DNA of 64,000 nucleotides, from contig JFHB01000090.1 of the NCBI GenBank assembly GCA_000729835.1, positions 50,832 to 114,831 of the forward strand, in the 5' to 3' direction. Source of the stretch: Atkinsonella hypoxylon (Eukaryota > Ascomycota > Sordariomycetes > Hypocreales > Clavicipitaceae). Shown here one piece after another: positions 47,014-57,434 of the stretch; within the stretch, counting starts at the first letter, position 1; each line of letters begins with the position of its first letter. A model generated the notes under the pieces. The model was not told the DNA's origin and ran no database searches. It was given only the letters and a program-made list of their open reading frames with translations. The translations under genes and the position numbers were made by a program.

Positions 47014-48127
47014 TTATGTTGCTTGGTGCTTTGTGGATCCCGTCTGCAGCAGAAGGTCTTGAAGTGTAGTGAATTTAAAACCTTTGAAGAATTTGTCTCG
47101 TTGGTACAGGGTCTTGTTTCGCGGGCAGGCACCAGCTCCTGTGACCATCATTTCTTCTACGCTTGCTAGATAGAGCTTTTCCAAGTTTTCAGGCGTGGCG
47201 GGTAGTGAATTGTCCCGCTCGATGTCGTTTTCTGACCTGTGCGTCTTCTCCATCAGGCGACCTGGACAACTCGTTAGTTGAAGATACTATTGAAGTACTA
47301 AAAGCTCACGGACCATAGAAGTCCTCCATTATTTTCACCATCTCATTGAAGGTTGACCATTGGCCAGTGATGTAGGTTGTGCGTTCCTAAAGCATGTAAG
47401 AAGTCACTCATTAACACGCTTCCCAAGAGATCACTAACCCACTCGGACGCACCAAGCAGCATAATAAGTGCCTTTGCGACATCCCGGCCACTTGTAAAAG
47501 ATTGCACTTGATTGCCAGTGCCTCTGATGCACGCCTTCCAGCCATTTGGGTCAATTGGGAATTCGTTTGGGATTGAAGGCATATATGACTTCTCTTCAGT
47601 TAGGAAGTAATCCATGAGCCACCCATTGTTGAAAATTGTCCATTCAATTTCTTTCTCTTGTTGAAGAATATTCCGGAATGGCACTCGTGATGCTTTGAAA
47701 TAGCTCGGATGTAAAGGGAAGTCATCAGTATTGCCAGCGAACTCAGAGGGTATGAATCGTTTGCAGTTTCTTGACTTGCGACAAGCTTCTAGGAAGGCGC
47801 AGTGCAGAGTGACAAAGGTTTGGTCAGCACTGTTGTTAAATGATATGAAGGTGCTGGCATTTGTCTCGTTCAAGATGTGGAGGATAGAATCCGTGGTATA
47901 GTCACTAGTGCGAACCTCTATCTTACGCTGCTCGAAGAAAGCTCCCTTGTTTGACTTGATCGCATGTACGTTAGGATTATTGAGAGACTGATCGGCACGA
48001 TGCGTAGACTAACCTGCCGGGAAATGACAATGAACCTGTAGCGGCCATCGGCGACCAACTCATCACAGAGATATTTGCCGAGGTTTCCAACCGAGCATAA
48101 AACGATAACTTCGCGGTTATCAGCCAT
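47014..48127 (-). CDS. NmrA-like NAD(P)-binding protein (isoflavone-reductase type)
   Basis: Exons 48127-48014, 47954-47439, 47386-47314, 47261-47014; 316 residues. Intron 1 uses an AAG acceptor at 47957-47955 with CTAAC just upstream; the others are standard. The start region MADNREVIVLCSVGNLGKYL is a Rossmann motif but is missing the usual GxxGxxG Gly at its first position (CSVGNLG), so cofactor binding may be altered. Middle: FISFNNSADQTFVTLHCAFL, CKRFIPSEFAGNTDDFPLHP (a typical NmrA/PCBER segment) and WTIFNNGWLMDYFL. The C-terminal exons read ERTTYITGQWSTFNEMVKIM and EDFYGRLMEKTHR. Members are reductases or redox-sensing regulators; here a reductase in the pathway or a regulator are both possible. 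Convergent with the P450 gene. Confidence 0.78.
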
Positions 48128-49031
48128 TGTGCACGTGGCATATGGCTTAGCTAAACCATGTTTAAACAATTGAGGAAGGGGTTGAGCAATGCTTTAACAC
48201 TACACTTGTTGTAAAGCTGGTTTGCATCGGCTAGTTGCACACCGGGGCGCAAATTGGACTGTGAGGCAGGGGATAGGGACTGTGAAGGGACTGCCGCGTT
48301 AGCCGTCCATAGCAGGACCTACAGAGACCGAAGATAATATCGGGCAACAAATCTAAATGATATTGAGTATATGCTCTATGAAATATAACTTTCAGTACGG
48401 CGGTTGCATTACGACTTGCGATTGGACCTAGGATCGGAGCTGATCTACAGGGTATGAACGGCTGGACCATGAACCTACTCCAGACTTGCCGCAGCGGAGG
48501 AGGAGAAGCACAGTTAACAGGCTTTAAAATTAACCAGTCGATGCCCATTGCTCAATATAGTGTTGCATTATGCGCTAGTACTCAAATTGTAATCTGATGC
48601 TACCACGGAATAGATAAAGTATACGACTGCACGTCAGCCATAATTGATGTTACTCTGATGCTACCACGGAATAGATAACGTATACTAACTACTACACGTC
48701 AGCCATAATTGATGTTGGCTTGAGTACGATGAGAAATCGCCAAGGAAGGAGGTAGGGCAGGAGGGGCTAAGTCGTGGGAATTAGTTGCAGCTAAGTCAGA
48801 TCGGGCGAATTGACGGGAGCCAGCCGCAAGGTGCCAAGTTTGTCAAGTGATATAAGAATTGTGTCAACGGTACGAGCTATACCACACCCAGATACCCGGA
48901 CCACGCAATCCGCAGTTAAACATTGACTAAAGACAGGTTTCTTAAATTAATGAGACATTGAAACCGCTTGCCACTATTGATCTCTGTCATTTGTTAGACA
49001 TTTCTCTCCCCAAATCGACTTCGAACTTGCT
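48128..49031. promoter_or_regulatory. Divergent promoter region with tandem repeat
   Basis: Nine hundred bases between the NmrA-like and SDR starts. It contains two imperfect tandem copies of a ~62 bp unit (see separate entry). Otherwise non-coding. Confidence 0.5.
48594..48718. repeat. Imperfect tandem duplication, two ~62-bp units
   Basis: Unit 1 is 48594-48653, unit 2 is 48654-48718. Both start CTGATGCTACCACGGAATAG and end CACGTCAGCCATAATTGATG plus TT. They differ by single changes and an insertion of about 4-5 bases in unit 2. Located in the divergent promoter, each unit also contains a CACGTCA sequence resembling a bZIP (CRE-like) core. Confidence 0.8.
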
Positions 49032-50084
49032 ATGCCTGTCCCATTTCCCTTCCTCGGCGGTTTCCTCTACCGCCAACTGTTTGTCACCCCTCCCAAACCC
49101 GAGACCAGCTTTAATGATAAAACAATAATTGTCACTGGGTCCAACGTTGGCCTCGGCCTCGAAGCAGCTCGTCACTTTGGCCGCCTTGGCGCTGCCCGTG
49201 TCATCCTCGCAGTCCGTGACCTTGAGAAGGGCGAGGCGGCGAAGAAGTCAATAGATCAGACTCTAAGCCGCTCTCCATCCCCTGTTACTGTTTGGAAGCT
49301 CGACCTCTCAAGCTATGCTAGCGTTCAAGAGTTCGCCGCGCGTGTCATTAAGGAGCTCGACCGTGTTGACGTTGTCTGTGAGAATGCCGGCATTGCGACT
49401 GGAATTTTCAGAATTACCGAAAAAGATGAGAGTACGATTACAACCAACGTTGTTAGCCCCTTTTTGATGGTCTTTTTACTGCTGCCTAAGCTGAAAGCAA
49501 CTGCAAAGCGCTTTAATACGCGTCCGATCATCACGTTTACTTCTAGTGAAGTCGTAAGTCTCTGTATTATCTCCAGCTGCTAGTTCTATTTTACTCAATC
49601 ACTCACAAGCTATGCTGTACAGCACAACTTCACCACCTTTCCAGAGCAAAGCGAGCCGGATGTCTTCCATGCTCTTTCTGATAAGGCCAAAGCTGACATG
49701 TTCAGCCGTTACTATGTGAGCAAGTTGCTCGAAATTCTCTGCGTTCGTGAAATGGCTGGAGAGACAGGATCGCTTTATCCAGTGATAGTCAACACCCTTA
49801 ATCCGGGGTTTTGTCATTCGGAGCTGGCGAGGGAGGCTGGATGGTATCTGTACATCATGGGACTGCTCCTGGCGCGCTCGACAGAGGTTGGCAGCCGGAC
49901 AATCGTGGCTGCTGCAGCGGCTGGTCCAGAGACGCATGGAAAGTACATGAGCGAAAGCTTAGTGGTTGAGCCAAGTGAGTTTGTGAGAAGCAAGGAGGGT
50001 GCACGGGTACAAAAGAAGGTATGGGGAGAGCTGATGGCCAAACTGGATGCAATTGTGCCAGGTGTTACAGCGAACCTCCAGTAG
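49032..50084 (+). CDS. Short-chain dehydrogenase/reductase (retinol-dehydrogenase-like)
   Basis: Exons 49032-49553 and 49623-50084; intron 49554-49622 (GTAAGT..CAG). 327 residues. Cofactor motif IIVTGSNVGLGLEAARHFG (TGxxxGxG); NADP(H) is favoured by the following basic AVRDLEKG. Later VCENAGIATG (NAG motif), TFTSSEV with the catalytic Ser next to the intron, and YYVSKLLEILCV, with the YxxxK pair. C-terminus: NTLNPGFCHSELAREAG. Resembles fungal WW-domain oxidoreductase/retinol dehydrogenase-like SDRs found in many biosynthetic clusters. It likely reduces a carbonyl or oxidises an alcohol of the pathway intermediate. Confidence 0.88.
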
Positions 50085-50321
50085 AAAATAAGAACTTACT
50101 GAATCTATTGGAAAATCACGTGAAACATTTAATACAACATGGTGCAGGTTTCGTTGAACTCCTGTTACTACGCGGTTTGCAATCGCGAATATCACAATCG
50201 AGCGCGTCCACAGACACTCTTGACAGATTCAATTAATTGGAAAAAAACTAGAGTATCTTTTGAACTAGTAATATATGCTGCTGTTGTTCATCAACTTATT
50301 CTGCGTTTTCCGAAACTTCAG

Positions 50322-51649
50322 TCAGAGCTCCACAGTTGCCATTATAGTCTCAGCCTGGGTTTGAAACCCACAAAAGACTGCAATCGCCTGCTGAGTGTAA
50401 GTCAAAAGAAAACCATTTCTCGAACCTTCACTCACATCTTCGGTTTTAGCTTTTCCTCTACCATTAGTGGTAAAGGCTCGATTGAACTTAACTCTATCAT
50501 TTACGTAGCTCAGCCGTGCAGTAGGCAGATTTTGCTTGGCACTTTGAAACGTGGATTGCGCCTCAAGATGCTCCTGTGAGTCTGCCATTGAAGATAGATT
50601 TTCCAACACCTCGACAGGCAGAGTCATAGCATTGACACCAGCCACGCCAATAATTTCTTCAGTTGTCATGAAGGCGCACGACTTAACTTTGGTTGGGATG
50701 CCATGCTGCTCGTAGTATTGCTGAGCACGGAGCACTAGATCAAGGATCGGTTCTGAATCGTGGTAGCTGTAATCGTTAGTAGGGAGTCATACAGCTGGAC
50801 AGGTTCACGCACGAAGATTCCAAATGAGCACGAAGCTCGTGAACAAAAGGTGAGATGGATATACACCCAGCTTCCCCAGCCAGAACAACTTGCTCCATAG
50901 TGAACAGAGTTGTCGCCAGTGTCTTGATGTTGTCAATTTTTAGCCTGCGGCAAGCTTGTAGGCCTTCCCAAGTGGCCGGTACTTTCATTATGAGCCTGGA
51001 TAAATCGAATCCGGGATCTAAAAAGCGGCAGACTTCGTGGAAACCTGGAATTTTGCATATTAGCATAACTTTACGTGGAAGAGGCTCATATAGACCAACG
51101 GTGACCAGTTGCAAAGACTTTATCCGTATCCCACGAGTACAATGGATTGCACATGACGTGGATCGACCCGGAAATGAACGGAACCACGCGAAGTGAGAGA
51201 CTAATCATCTATTTATCTGTCAGTAACTACCCAGGCTCAGACTCGCACAGCACCTACGGCAATTTCCACTGCTAGTTCGTCGACTGAGACGTCCACAAAC
51301 TCTTCTTGAAGCTGACGAGCACGTTTAACAGATTTTTTCAGAATATCAGCATTCTCCGCGCTACGCAATTGACTATATACTTCCCACTGTGCCATAGTGT
51401 TAGCATGCATTTTTGGTACCAGTTTAATACCCCTACCTGATTTGAAGTGCAGTCCGCGAATGGGCCAAGTTCCGTTGCGACTGCAAAGTTATTAGCAGCG
51501 CATATCAAATGCTTGAAAGAGAAAATTAACAAACATTTGAGGTCCAGACTGTCGTAATCAATTGAAGATTTCGAGCGGAGATATTCTAAGAGATTCATCT
51601 GCGATGCCGGTATCGAGGTACGAGGAGCCATGGCAACTACAATGGACAT
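50322..51649 (-). CDS. Transaldolase-like class I aldolase
   Basis: Seven exons: 51649-51535, 51480-51437, 51386-51258, 51208-51106, 51044-50813, 50766-50436, 50387-50322; 339 residues. All introns are short (46-61 bp), and each junction restores the transaldolase pattern: LGPFADCTSNQ, RQLQEEFVDVSVDELAVEIA, PLYSWDTDKVFATGFHEVCR, then SRLIMKVPATWEGLQACRRL with Lys151 as the expected Schiff-base lysine, TLATTLFTMEQVVLAGEAGC and SPFVHELRAHLESSYHDSE. An in-frame ATG at 51631 is an alternative start. Canonical transaldolase moves a dihydroxyacetone unit in the pentose phosphate pathway; this copy is divergent, heavily intron-split and in a cluster, so a specialised C3-transfer or aldol role is likely. 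Which substrate is not deducible. Confidence 0.85.
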
Positions 51650-52895
51650 GACGGATTCTTGAGACTACGTGGAAGCACCTGCTGTTGTATCAGAACTACA
51701 AATTGAAGAGTTGAGGTGAAAAGTTAGTGTTTCTTAGAAACAAACTAAAGGGATGCATAGTGTTAGCGTTCTGCAAGCAGCTATACATGCCTTCTCCGAA
51801 GGAGTGTCTTTAGCAAGTTTAAAGTATGAATAATATTCTCCTTAGCCCGTGCGTGCATAGAATATTAATGGTAGCGGCTCGGTTTAACAAAAGCTTGCCA
51901 GGAGTCCCTGTCCACAACCCGTCTTGTTGGAGCGGCGCTGATCAAGCTAGATTTCTACGGATTCGCTATTCTGAAGCGCATATGCTACATTCACAATTAT
52001 ATGGCTTCTATGCACAGCAGAAGGCCCGACTGCTCTCTGAGGTTGCATATCGAAGAGAGTACGGCGAAACCCTCCTTGCCACCTGACGACTAAACACGCC
52101 TACCATCATTCCCATAACATCAGTTTCCTCCTTGCTGCATATTCCGCAACGCAAAAGATTGGCAATAGATTTCAGTTGTTACCTTCACGCATTTCCATCC
52201 TCTCCTGTTCCACAAACTCGCCTCCGGCTGAATATCACTCTTCGAAACCGCGTCATCGTACAGAGTCTGCCTTACCTTTCGGAAGCTGATCCGGTAGTCA
52301 GATTTCAGGCTATATCATGATGTTGCTCTGCATTAGTTCTGCAACATGTCCACTCGGCACATGTCACATAACACATACTGAGGTTTTGAAACAGAGATCG
52401 GGAAGTGAGACGCCTAAATTCGCCAAGCGGATACAACCCTGTCCCTAGCGCTCCGCACGGCATATGTCCTGAACCCCCGAAGAATCGAAGGTTTGGCCAT
52501 TACCCTATTCCTTCGAAAATATTTGAAAATAAAATATCGAAAAATCGTGGACACATATAACCTAACCTACACTTCTTTCGAAAGAGAAGTCTGAACTGCA
52601 AGACTTAGATGACAATGAACATATGTCGTCGATAACGCCAATCGCCTATTTGAGACGCCCCTGAGCACAACGCGTACTAGCCACCCACAGCCCTTCTTTT
52701 CGATCTTAGTCAAGTGTCGCTACCCTTCAAAGTTTTTCTCCTCAGCCAGCGGTATAAATAGTCTAGAGATGCTACACCACTTCCTACTGTAGAAAGTTAA
52801 TATCCGCGGCTACCGAGTAGGCTATAGGCAACTTTTACGAATGCTATCTTAACCATAAGTCTAGACTCTAAATACGATAATAACTGTGTATAACA
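51650..52895. other. Divergent intergenic region with a TATA box
   Basis: 1.2 kb between the transaldolase-like and GNAT starts. A TATAAATA at 52753-52760, about 136 bp before the GNAT ATG, is a good core-promoter candidate. An 86-codon frame at 51826-52086 has no resemblance to a known family and is not called. Confidence 0.5.
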
Positions 52896-53511
52896 ATGGC
52901 ATTGAATGCTACAGTTCGGCACGCTTGCCGCGAAGGTATGCTCCGCTGGAGTCGAAGATCTGTCTACGATATGTTCAAGGTCGTTGATGCCTACTGTAGA
53001 TGCGCCGATTATCGTCAAATTTATTCAATCTCTTGCACTTTACGAGAAAGAGCTCGATTCTGTTGAGGCGACTGTCGAGACTATCGAACAAACCATTGCC
53101 TTCGCCCCGTCTGATTCAGCCGACAACGGCGTGACGAAACCTGATACCGACCCCATCACCCCTAACCGACCATGTCGCTGCTTACTGCTATGTAACCCAG
53201 AGGGGAAAACAGTAGCAATGGCGTTGTATTTCTACAATTATAGCACTTGGCGAGCCCGGCCTGGAATCTACCTTGACGACCTTTTTATCGAACCTTCGGA
53301 GCGAGGCAAAGGATACGGCAAAAGACTTGTGGTTGAACTGGCTAAGCAGGTTATTGCTATGAAGGGCGGGAGATTGGACTGGGCTGTACTTAGATGGAAT
53401 GATCCTAGTATTACGTTCTATGAGAGCCTTGGAGCTAAGACGATGGACGAGTGGGTTGGCATGCGAGTCGAGGGACATAGTCTCGAAAGTCTAGCTCATC
53501 TTCTAGACTAG
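52896..53511 (+). CDS. GNAT-family N-acetyltransferase
   Basis: Exons 52896-52935 and 53000-53511; intron 52936-52999 (GTATGC..TAG). 183 residues. The intron joins MALNATVRHACRED to APIIVKFIQSLALYEKE, the normal N-terminus of the spermidine/diamine acetyltransferase-like branch. Motif A is IYLDDLFIEPSERGKGYGKR, with the acetyl-CoA loop RGKGYGK, followed by DWAVLRWNDPSITFYESLGA, typical of motif B. The branch acetylates polyamines, thialysine or similar primary amines. In the cluster it may acetylate an amine intermediate or serve self-protection. The single long frame starting at 52906 is an artefact of an open intron. Confidence 0.88.
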
Positions 53512-53778
53512 CTTGTCACGAAAGGGTCCACCACATAAAAATAAAAGGCTCTACATAATACCAATTTAATCCGATAGCTGTGAGAATTTAACCATTCTGT
53601 ATAGTTAATGTCTGTCGTGATGTAACTACAGCAGCCAGTCTGGACCTAAACCAGGCCTTTAGCCCTCTCTTGAAATGTGAGCTAGAAGCACAAGAAACTG
53701 GGGGAACCAAGGGATTTTATGAGTTAACGGCCAAGATCAAGATTTCAACCTGACACGTGATAATTCGTCGTATGGGAG

Positions 53779-54979
53779 CTAGTGTCTGCGATGTTTCGTA
53801 CGGGACGTGAGCTTCTCGGCTGCATGGCGACTCTTCGCGCGAAGTCTTGAAATTTGTTCCTCGTCTTCGAAATAAGTCCCCATCATGCGATCCCAGATAC
53901 TTAGGTGGGCCCCAAAATTTGTCTTATATAAATTAGTCTTCAATGCGGTTAAATATTTCACGAGGACTTTACCTTTAGTCCCCAACTCTGGTGATGCACG
54001 TCATGGAAGCCAGCATCTGTCCCAGTAATTGATCGCATCGGATTCCAAGGGAACATGTAACCACAATGATCTGTCACGTTCTTAAATGACGCATATGCAA
54101 AAAGAAGCATGGAGAGCCTTGTTGATAAACTGGGCACCCAACAGCCGATGGCATAACTGAGGCCGTCCAGGACGATACTATCGAATGGATGATTGTAAGA
54201 GGCACCCCAAGAGTATGGAACGTACAACCTATGATGCTGCGAGTGTATATGTTCTGTAACCCGTCAACACTACGAATATTACTCGTAGAGTTTTCAGAAC
54301 CTACTGTAGATCCATTTGTTCGTATGGCCTAGGCGATGAAGGCAGTACATGCATGCATCGGCAATAATCAACGCAGTAACAAGCTGACAGATCGGCACAA
54401 TATACCAGTAAATCATTCGGCCAGCTTGGACTTCAATAATGGACATGTCCAGTTCAATATATCCCACCACAGGAATGTAGGGTCTAGGTTTGGATAGTAT
54501 CGTCACTATTGTCGTGAAGTCGATGCCAGTGAGGGACAGAAAGCCGGGAATTGCTGCGCTGACAGCCCGTAGTCTATTAACCCATGTTGAGATATCATAT
54601 GCCTCGCTTCCCGTGAAGTCACCTTCATCTTCGCCAAGGGCAGCTAGCCCAAGGCCTAGAAGTGTTTGAAGGGCCTATACTTGTGAGAAAACTTTACGAA
54701 GGACTGAAGATACATAGGAAGTCGTACCTGGCATTGAAGCGTCACATGAAAGCATTCCCACCGAGTAACAAGATTCTTGGTGAGCTCTTCTGCAGATGTA
54801 TGCAACCGATATTTTGCTAGCAAGCCTGTTCGCTCACATAATTCAAAGAGTCCTGAGGTGAGCCAGTGGACGACAATGGGAACAAGAAGAGAAAGATGTA
54901 GATCTGAGATTCCAGGTACCAGAGGCGTCAGAGGTTGAGGATTGTACGGTTTATACATGGAGGTATCATTTGCAGCCAT
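53779..54979 (-). CDS. SUR2-like di-iron hydroxylase (fatty acid hydroxylase superfamily), copy 1
   Basis: Exons 54979-54728, 54674-54305, 54253-53973, 53922-53779; 348 residues. Introns are 50-53 bp; the third uses an AAG acceptor. The N-terminus LVPGISDLHLSLLVPIVVHW and YRLHTSAEELTKNLVTRWEC is the sphinganine C4-hydroxylase (Sur2) pattern. The three histidine boxes are HRLGH (197-201), HIHSQHH (209-215) and HDVHH (291-295), and DHCGYMFPWNP precedes the third. Membrane enzyme of the ER using cytochrome b5. Sur2 makes phytosphingosine; with a second copy in the cluster, this one is probably a tailoring hydroxylase or desaturase acting on a pathway product. It lies 3' of the GNAT gene, convergent. 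Confidence 0.88.
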
Positions 54980-56054
54980 GTTCTTCGTGTTCAAAAGCTA
55001 ATGTGTTATGTTGATTACAAAGAAACATGAAATACAGATTACGGGTAGATAGAAACTCTGTGATCGTTGAAAGTTTGGGACGTAAAGTAGTCAAAGTCAA
55101 CAGTCAGGCCGTTCAACGTTTCACAACTTAAGTAAATAGCATAAGGGTTTAAAAACTGCATTGGAATGACACGGAAATACGATTTTACACTTATTCTACA
55201 TAATATACTAGCTAGCTAGTTACAGCATTTATGTTTGCAATTGCCCTTAAAGAGCTGCTTATTGCTTGCTCTACAAACATACAATCTAGATATATGAATT
55301 TTGAAAAACAAAGAAATAAAGATAGTAAATGTCGCTAGCTTATTCCAGAAAGCGATGCCTGTTACAACATTACAATAAACACTAGTATATTAAGAACAAC
55401 CTGGCAGCTACATGAGGTCTCTATAGGAACACCTCGGCTGTCGTAGCTATGTCTATGTTACTACTTCGGACCTCTTGGATTAAAAAGAACAGAGTGACTC
55501 ATTAGGATGTGTAATAAACAGACAGAGAAGCACACATCGCATAAATGGCGCACCTTTATGGTCGTTCTACGCCTAGCTCTCTAAACCGTCATAGTGAAAA
55601 TAGAAAACAAGACATGGGAAGAACAGACATAGGTTACACAACATAGTAAATTGGCAATAATTAAAGTCGTAGCATCATGCACTGCAAGAGCATAGGAAGC
55701 CGCTGGCAGAGGCAAGAGGAATGAACGGATGTGACACGGCTGGTACCTTAACGACCCGGTTCACCGCACGGCTCGTAGCACGGAACTGCATTGATTCCAA
55801 GCATGATCTTCAAGATTTGCTGGATATCAGTATGACGAAGCGGCACGGCACGCACTCGGCAGGATGGTGTGGGTATGGTGACATTTCCAACCGTGGCAAG
55901 TTTCGCGCACAAGCACGCATGTAACAAAATAACTCGTGTTGAGATAGTTTACTTCATACTAATTCCGGGATGAGATTTCTATCTCGATTGATGCGAAGAG
56001 CCCAATAGCCCCCGTGAGCGCACCTTCAAACTTGGTCCCTGGAGTTTGTCGCAT
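54980..56054. other. A+T-rich intergenic region
   Basis: About 1.1 kb between copy 1 of the hydroxylase and the SnoaL-like gene. It holds the promoter of copy 1. No gene or terminal repeat was found. Confidence 0.45.
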
Positions 56055-56465
56055 TCACTCCTTCGGACCTGCCCCATTCGACTCAGCCGCCATCAATTCA
56101 CCAGGCATCCACCACACTTCTGCAATCTTGCCGTCTCGATACTGATAAAACATATGTTCCATGCATTTGACCGTCCCCTGTACATTGCGTCCCATAAACT
56201 CTCGTTGAGGCGTGCATCTGAATTCAATTCTGCAACCCACCCGTTGCCTCCACTCGTCAACGACCAGCATTGACATTGTAAAGTGAAGGTCTGGAGCCGC
56301 GTCAATATCATCCGTGAGAAGTTTCTGAAATTCTGGAAGGGGCATAGACGTGCCGTTCAAGACGACATCGGAATGCATATGGTCGGAGAGGCCAAGAAAT
56401 GGTCGCTGGTTAAAGGCAGCCAAGTAGGCTTTGTAAAGTTGCTCGAGTGAAGTGGGAGAAGTCAT
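56055..56465 (-). CDS. SnoaL/NTF2-like fold protein
   Basis: Single exon of 136 residues. Pattern of the cone-shaped NTF2 fold: an N-terminal helix pair (SLEQLYKAYLAAFNQRPFLG), DHMHSDVVLNGTSMPLPEFQ, a strand-rich middle (FTMSMLVVDEWRQRVGCRIE), and a C-terminal CMEHMFYQYRDGKIAEVWWM. The motif YRDGKIAEVW is characteristic of SnoaL-like proteins. Members in fungal clusters include cyclases, isomerases and hydratases. It sits between the two oppositely oriented SUR2-like genes, so a role in cyclising or rearranging their product is possible. Confidence 0.8.
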   Translation of the reverse strand: MTSPTSLEQLYKAYLAAFNQRPFLGLSDHMHSDVVLNGTSMPLPEFQKLLTDDIDAAPDLHFTMSMLVVDEWRQRVGCRIEFRCTPQREFMGRNVQGTVKCMEHMFYQYRDGKIAEVWWMPGELMAAESNGAGPKE

Positions 56466-57434
56466 ACTGAGAATGTAGTTGAAACCTTACAATAAGTCTG
56501 TCGTGATATTTCCAGCGGATGATTCAGGCGGGGTTCCTCAAAGATATGGTCTTTGTAAAGCTAAATAGAAAACGAGATACGTCAATCACTCACTACCCGG
56601 CCCACCCATCTTCTGGTAGGAATTGCAACATTAACGAGGCAAGTCGCGAACTTGCATTGCGGTTGCAATATGTTGTTTGTTGGAAATTAGACTGCCGTTG
56701 TAATTGTTACCGCAAGCTGGGTGTGCGGGAAGTTATAGAAGTCCGCCTATAAAGTTCCAGGCCACAACCATGCATATCTGATCGAAAATATACACAGGCG
56801 GGATCTAAATTGGCACTGCAGCCGTCTCAGTCTGTGTATACCACACGGCCGAGCTTCATTAGCTGAAACCCGTGTATGCGTCTTTATCTATTACTCGCAG
56901 ACTTTTGGACGACGCCATTGTCGATAGTCCGAACCACAGAGGCATCTCAGTAACTATACATTTCGAGCCTAGGTGCGGGGCTCGCATACTCTATTCAAAT
57001 GAAGTTGGGTGTAGCTGGGAATGCTCGTGGATCGGTGCCTTCAACTTTGGTCCCTGGTATCGGAAACTGTCCGAGGCCGTTTTACCCTTGAACGAGGTGT
57101 TATGTTCGGGTAACAAGGTTACAATGTTAAATTGCAGTTTAATTTAAATTTAAATTATTTTATATGCATGCTTTTCCCATTTTGTAACTTGGTGTGTATC
57201 TAAGTACAAAAAAGTAATGCAATCAAGGCTGTCAAAACAGAAACTGCAATTGTGTGTACAACTCGATACATATGTTTACAGAATACACTGAAGGGGCTAT
57301 AGTGACGTGGAATTGCTTTGTACACTAATATAATTTTCTTCTGATCGACGCGCCTCTCTGCCTAGCAATAATATGTTGTTGAAGTCGCGTTCTTCTTAGA
57401 TATCCTTACGTACCGTAGCTACCAATGATCAATC
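56466..57434. promoter_or_regulatory. Divergent promoter region
   Basis: About 970 bp between the SnoaL-like and second SUR2-like starts. Short A/T runs occur (ATTTAAATTTAAATTATTT near 57140-57160). No regulator site was identified. Confidence 0.45.

Noticed and set aside
51826..52320. Two short plus-strand ORFs between the transaldolase-like and GNAT genes
   Set aside because: No domain or motif, no splice joins to neighbours; likely chance frames.
52906..53511. Single-exon GNAT gene beginning MLQFGTLAAK
   Set aside because: The first ~30 residues do not fit GNAT proteins; removing intron 52936-52999 gives the proper N-terminus from ATG 52896.
56025..57060. Shared 20-base-like motif CTTCAA.CTTGGTCCCTGG at 56027 and 57040
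   Set aside because: The two sites share about 18 bases only, with no similarity beyond; a chance match or very short relic cannot be told apart.
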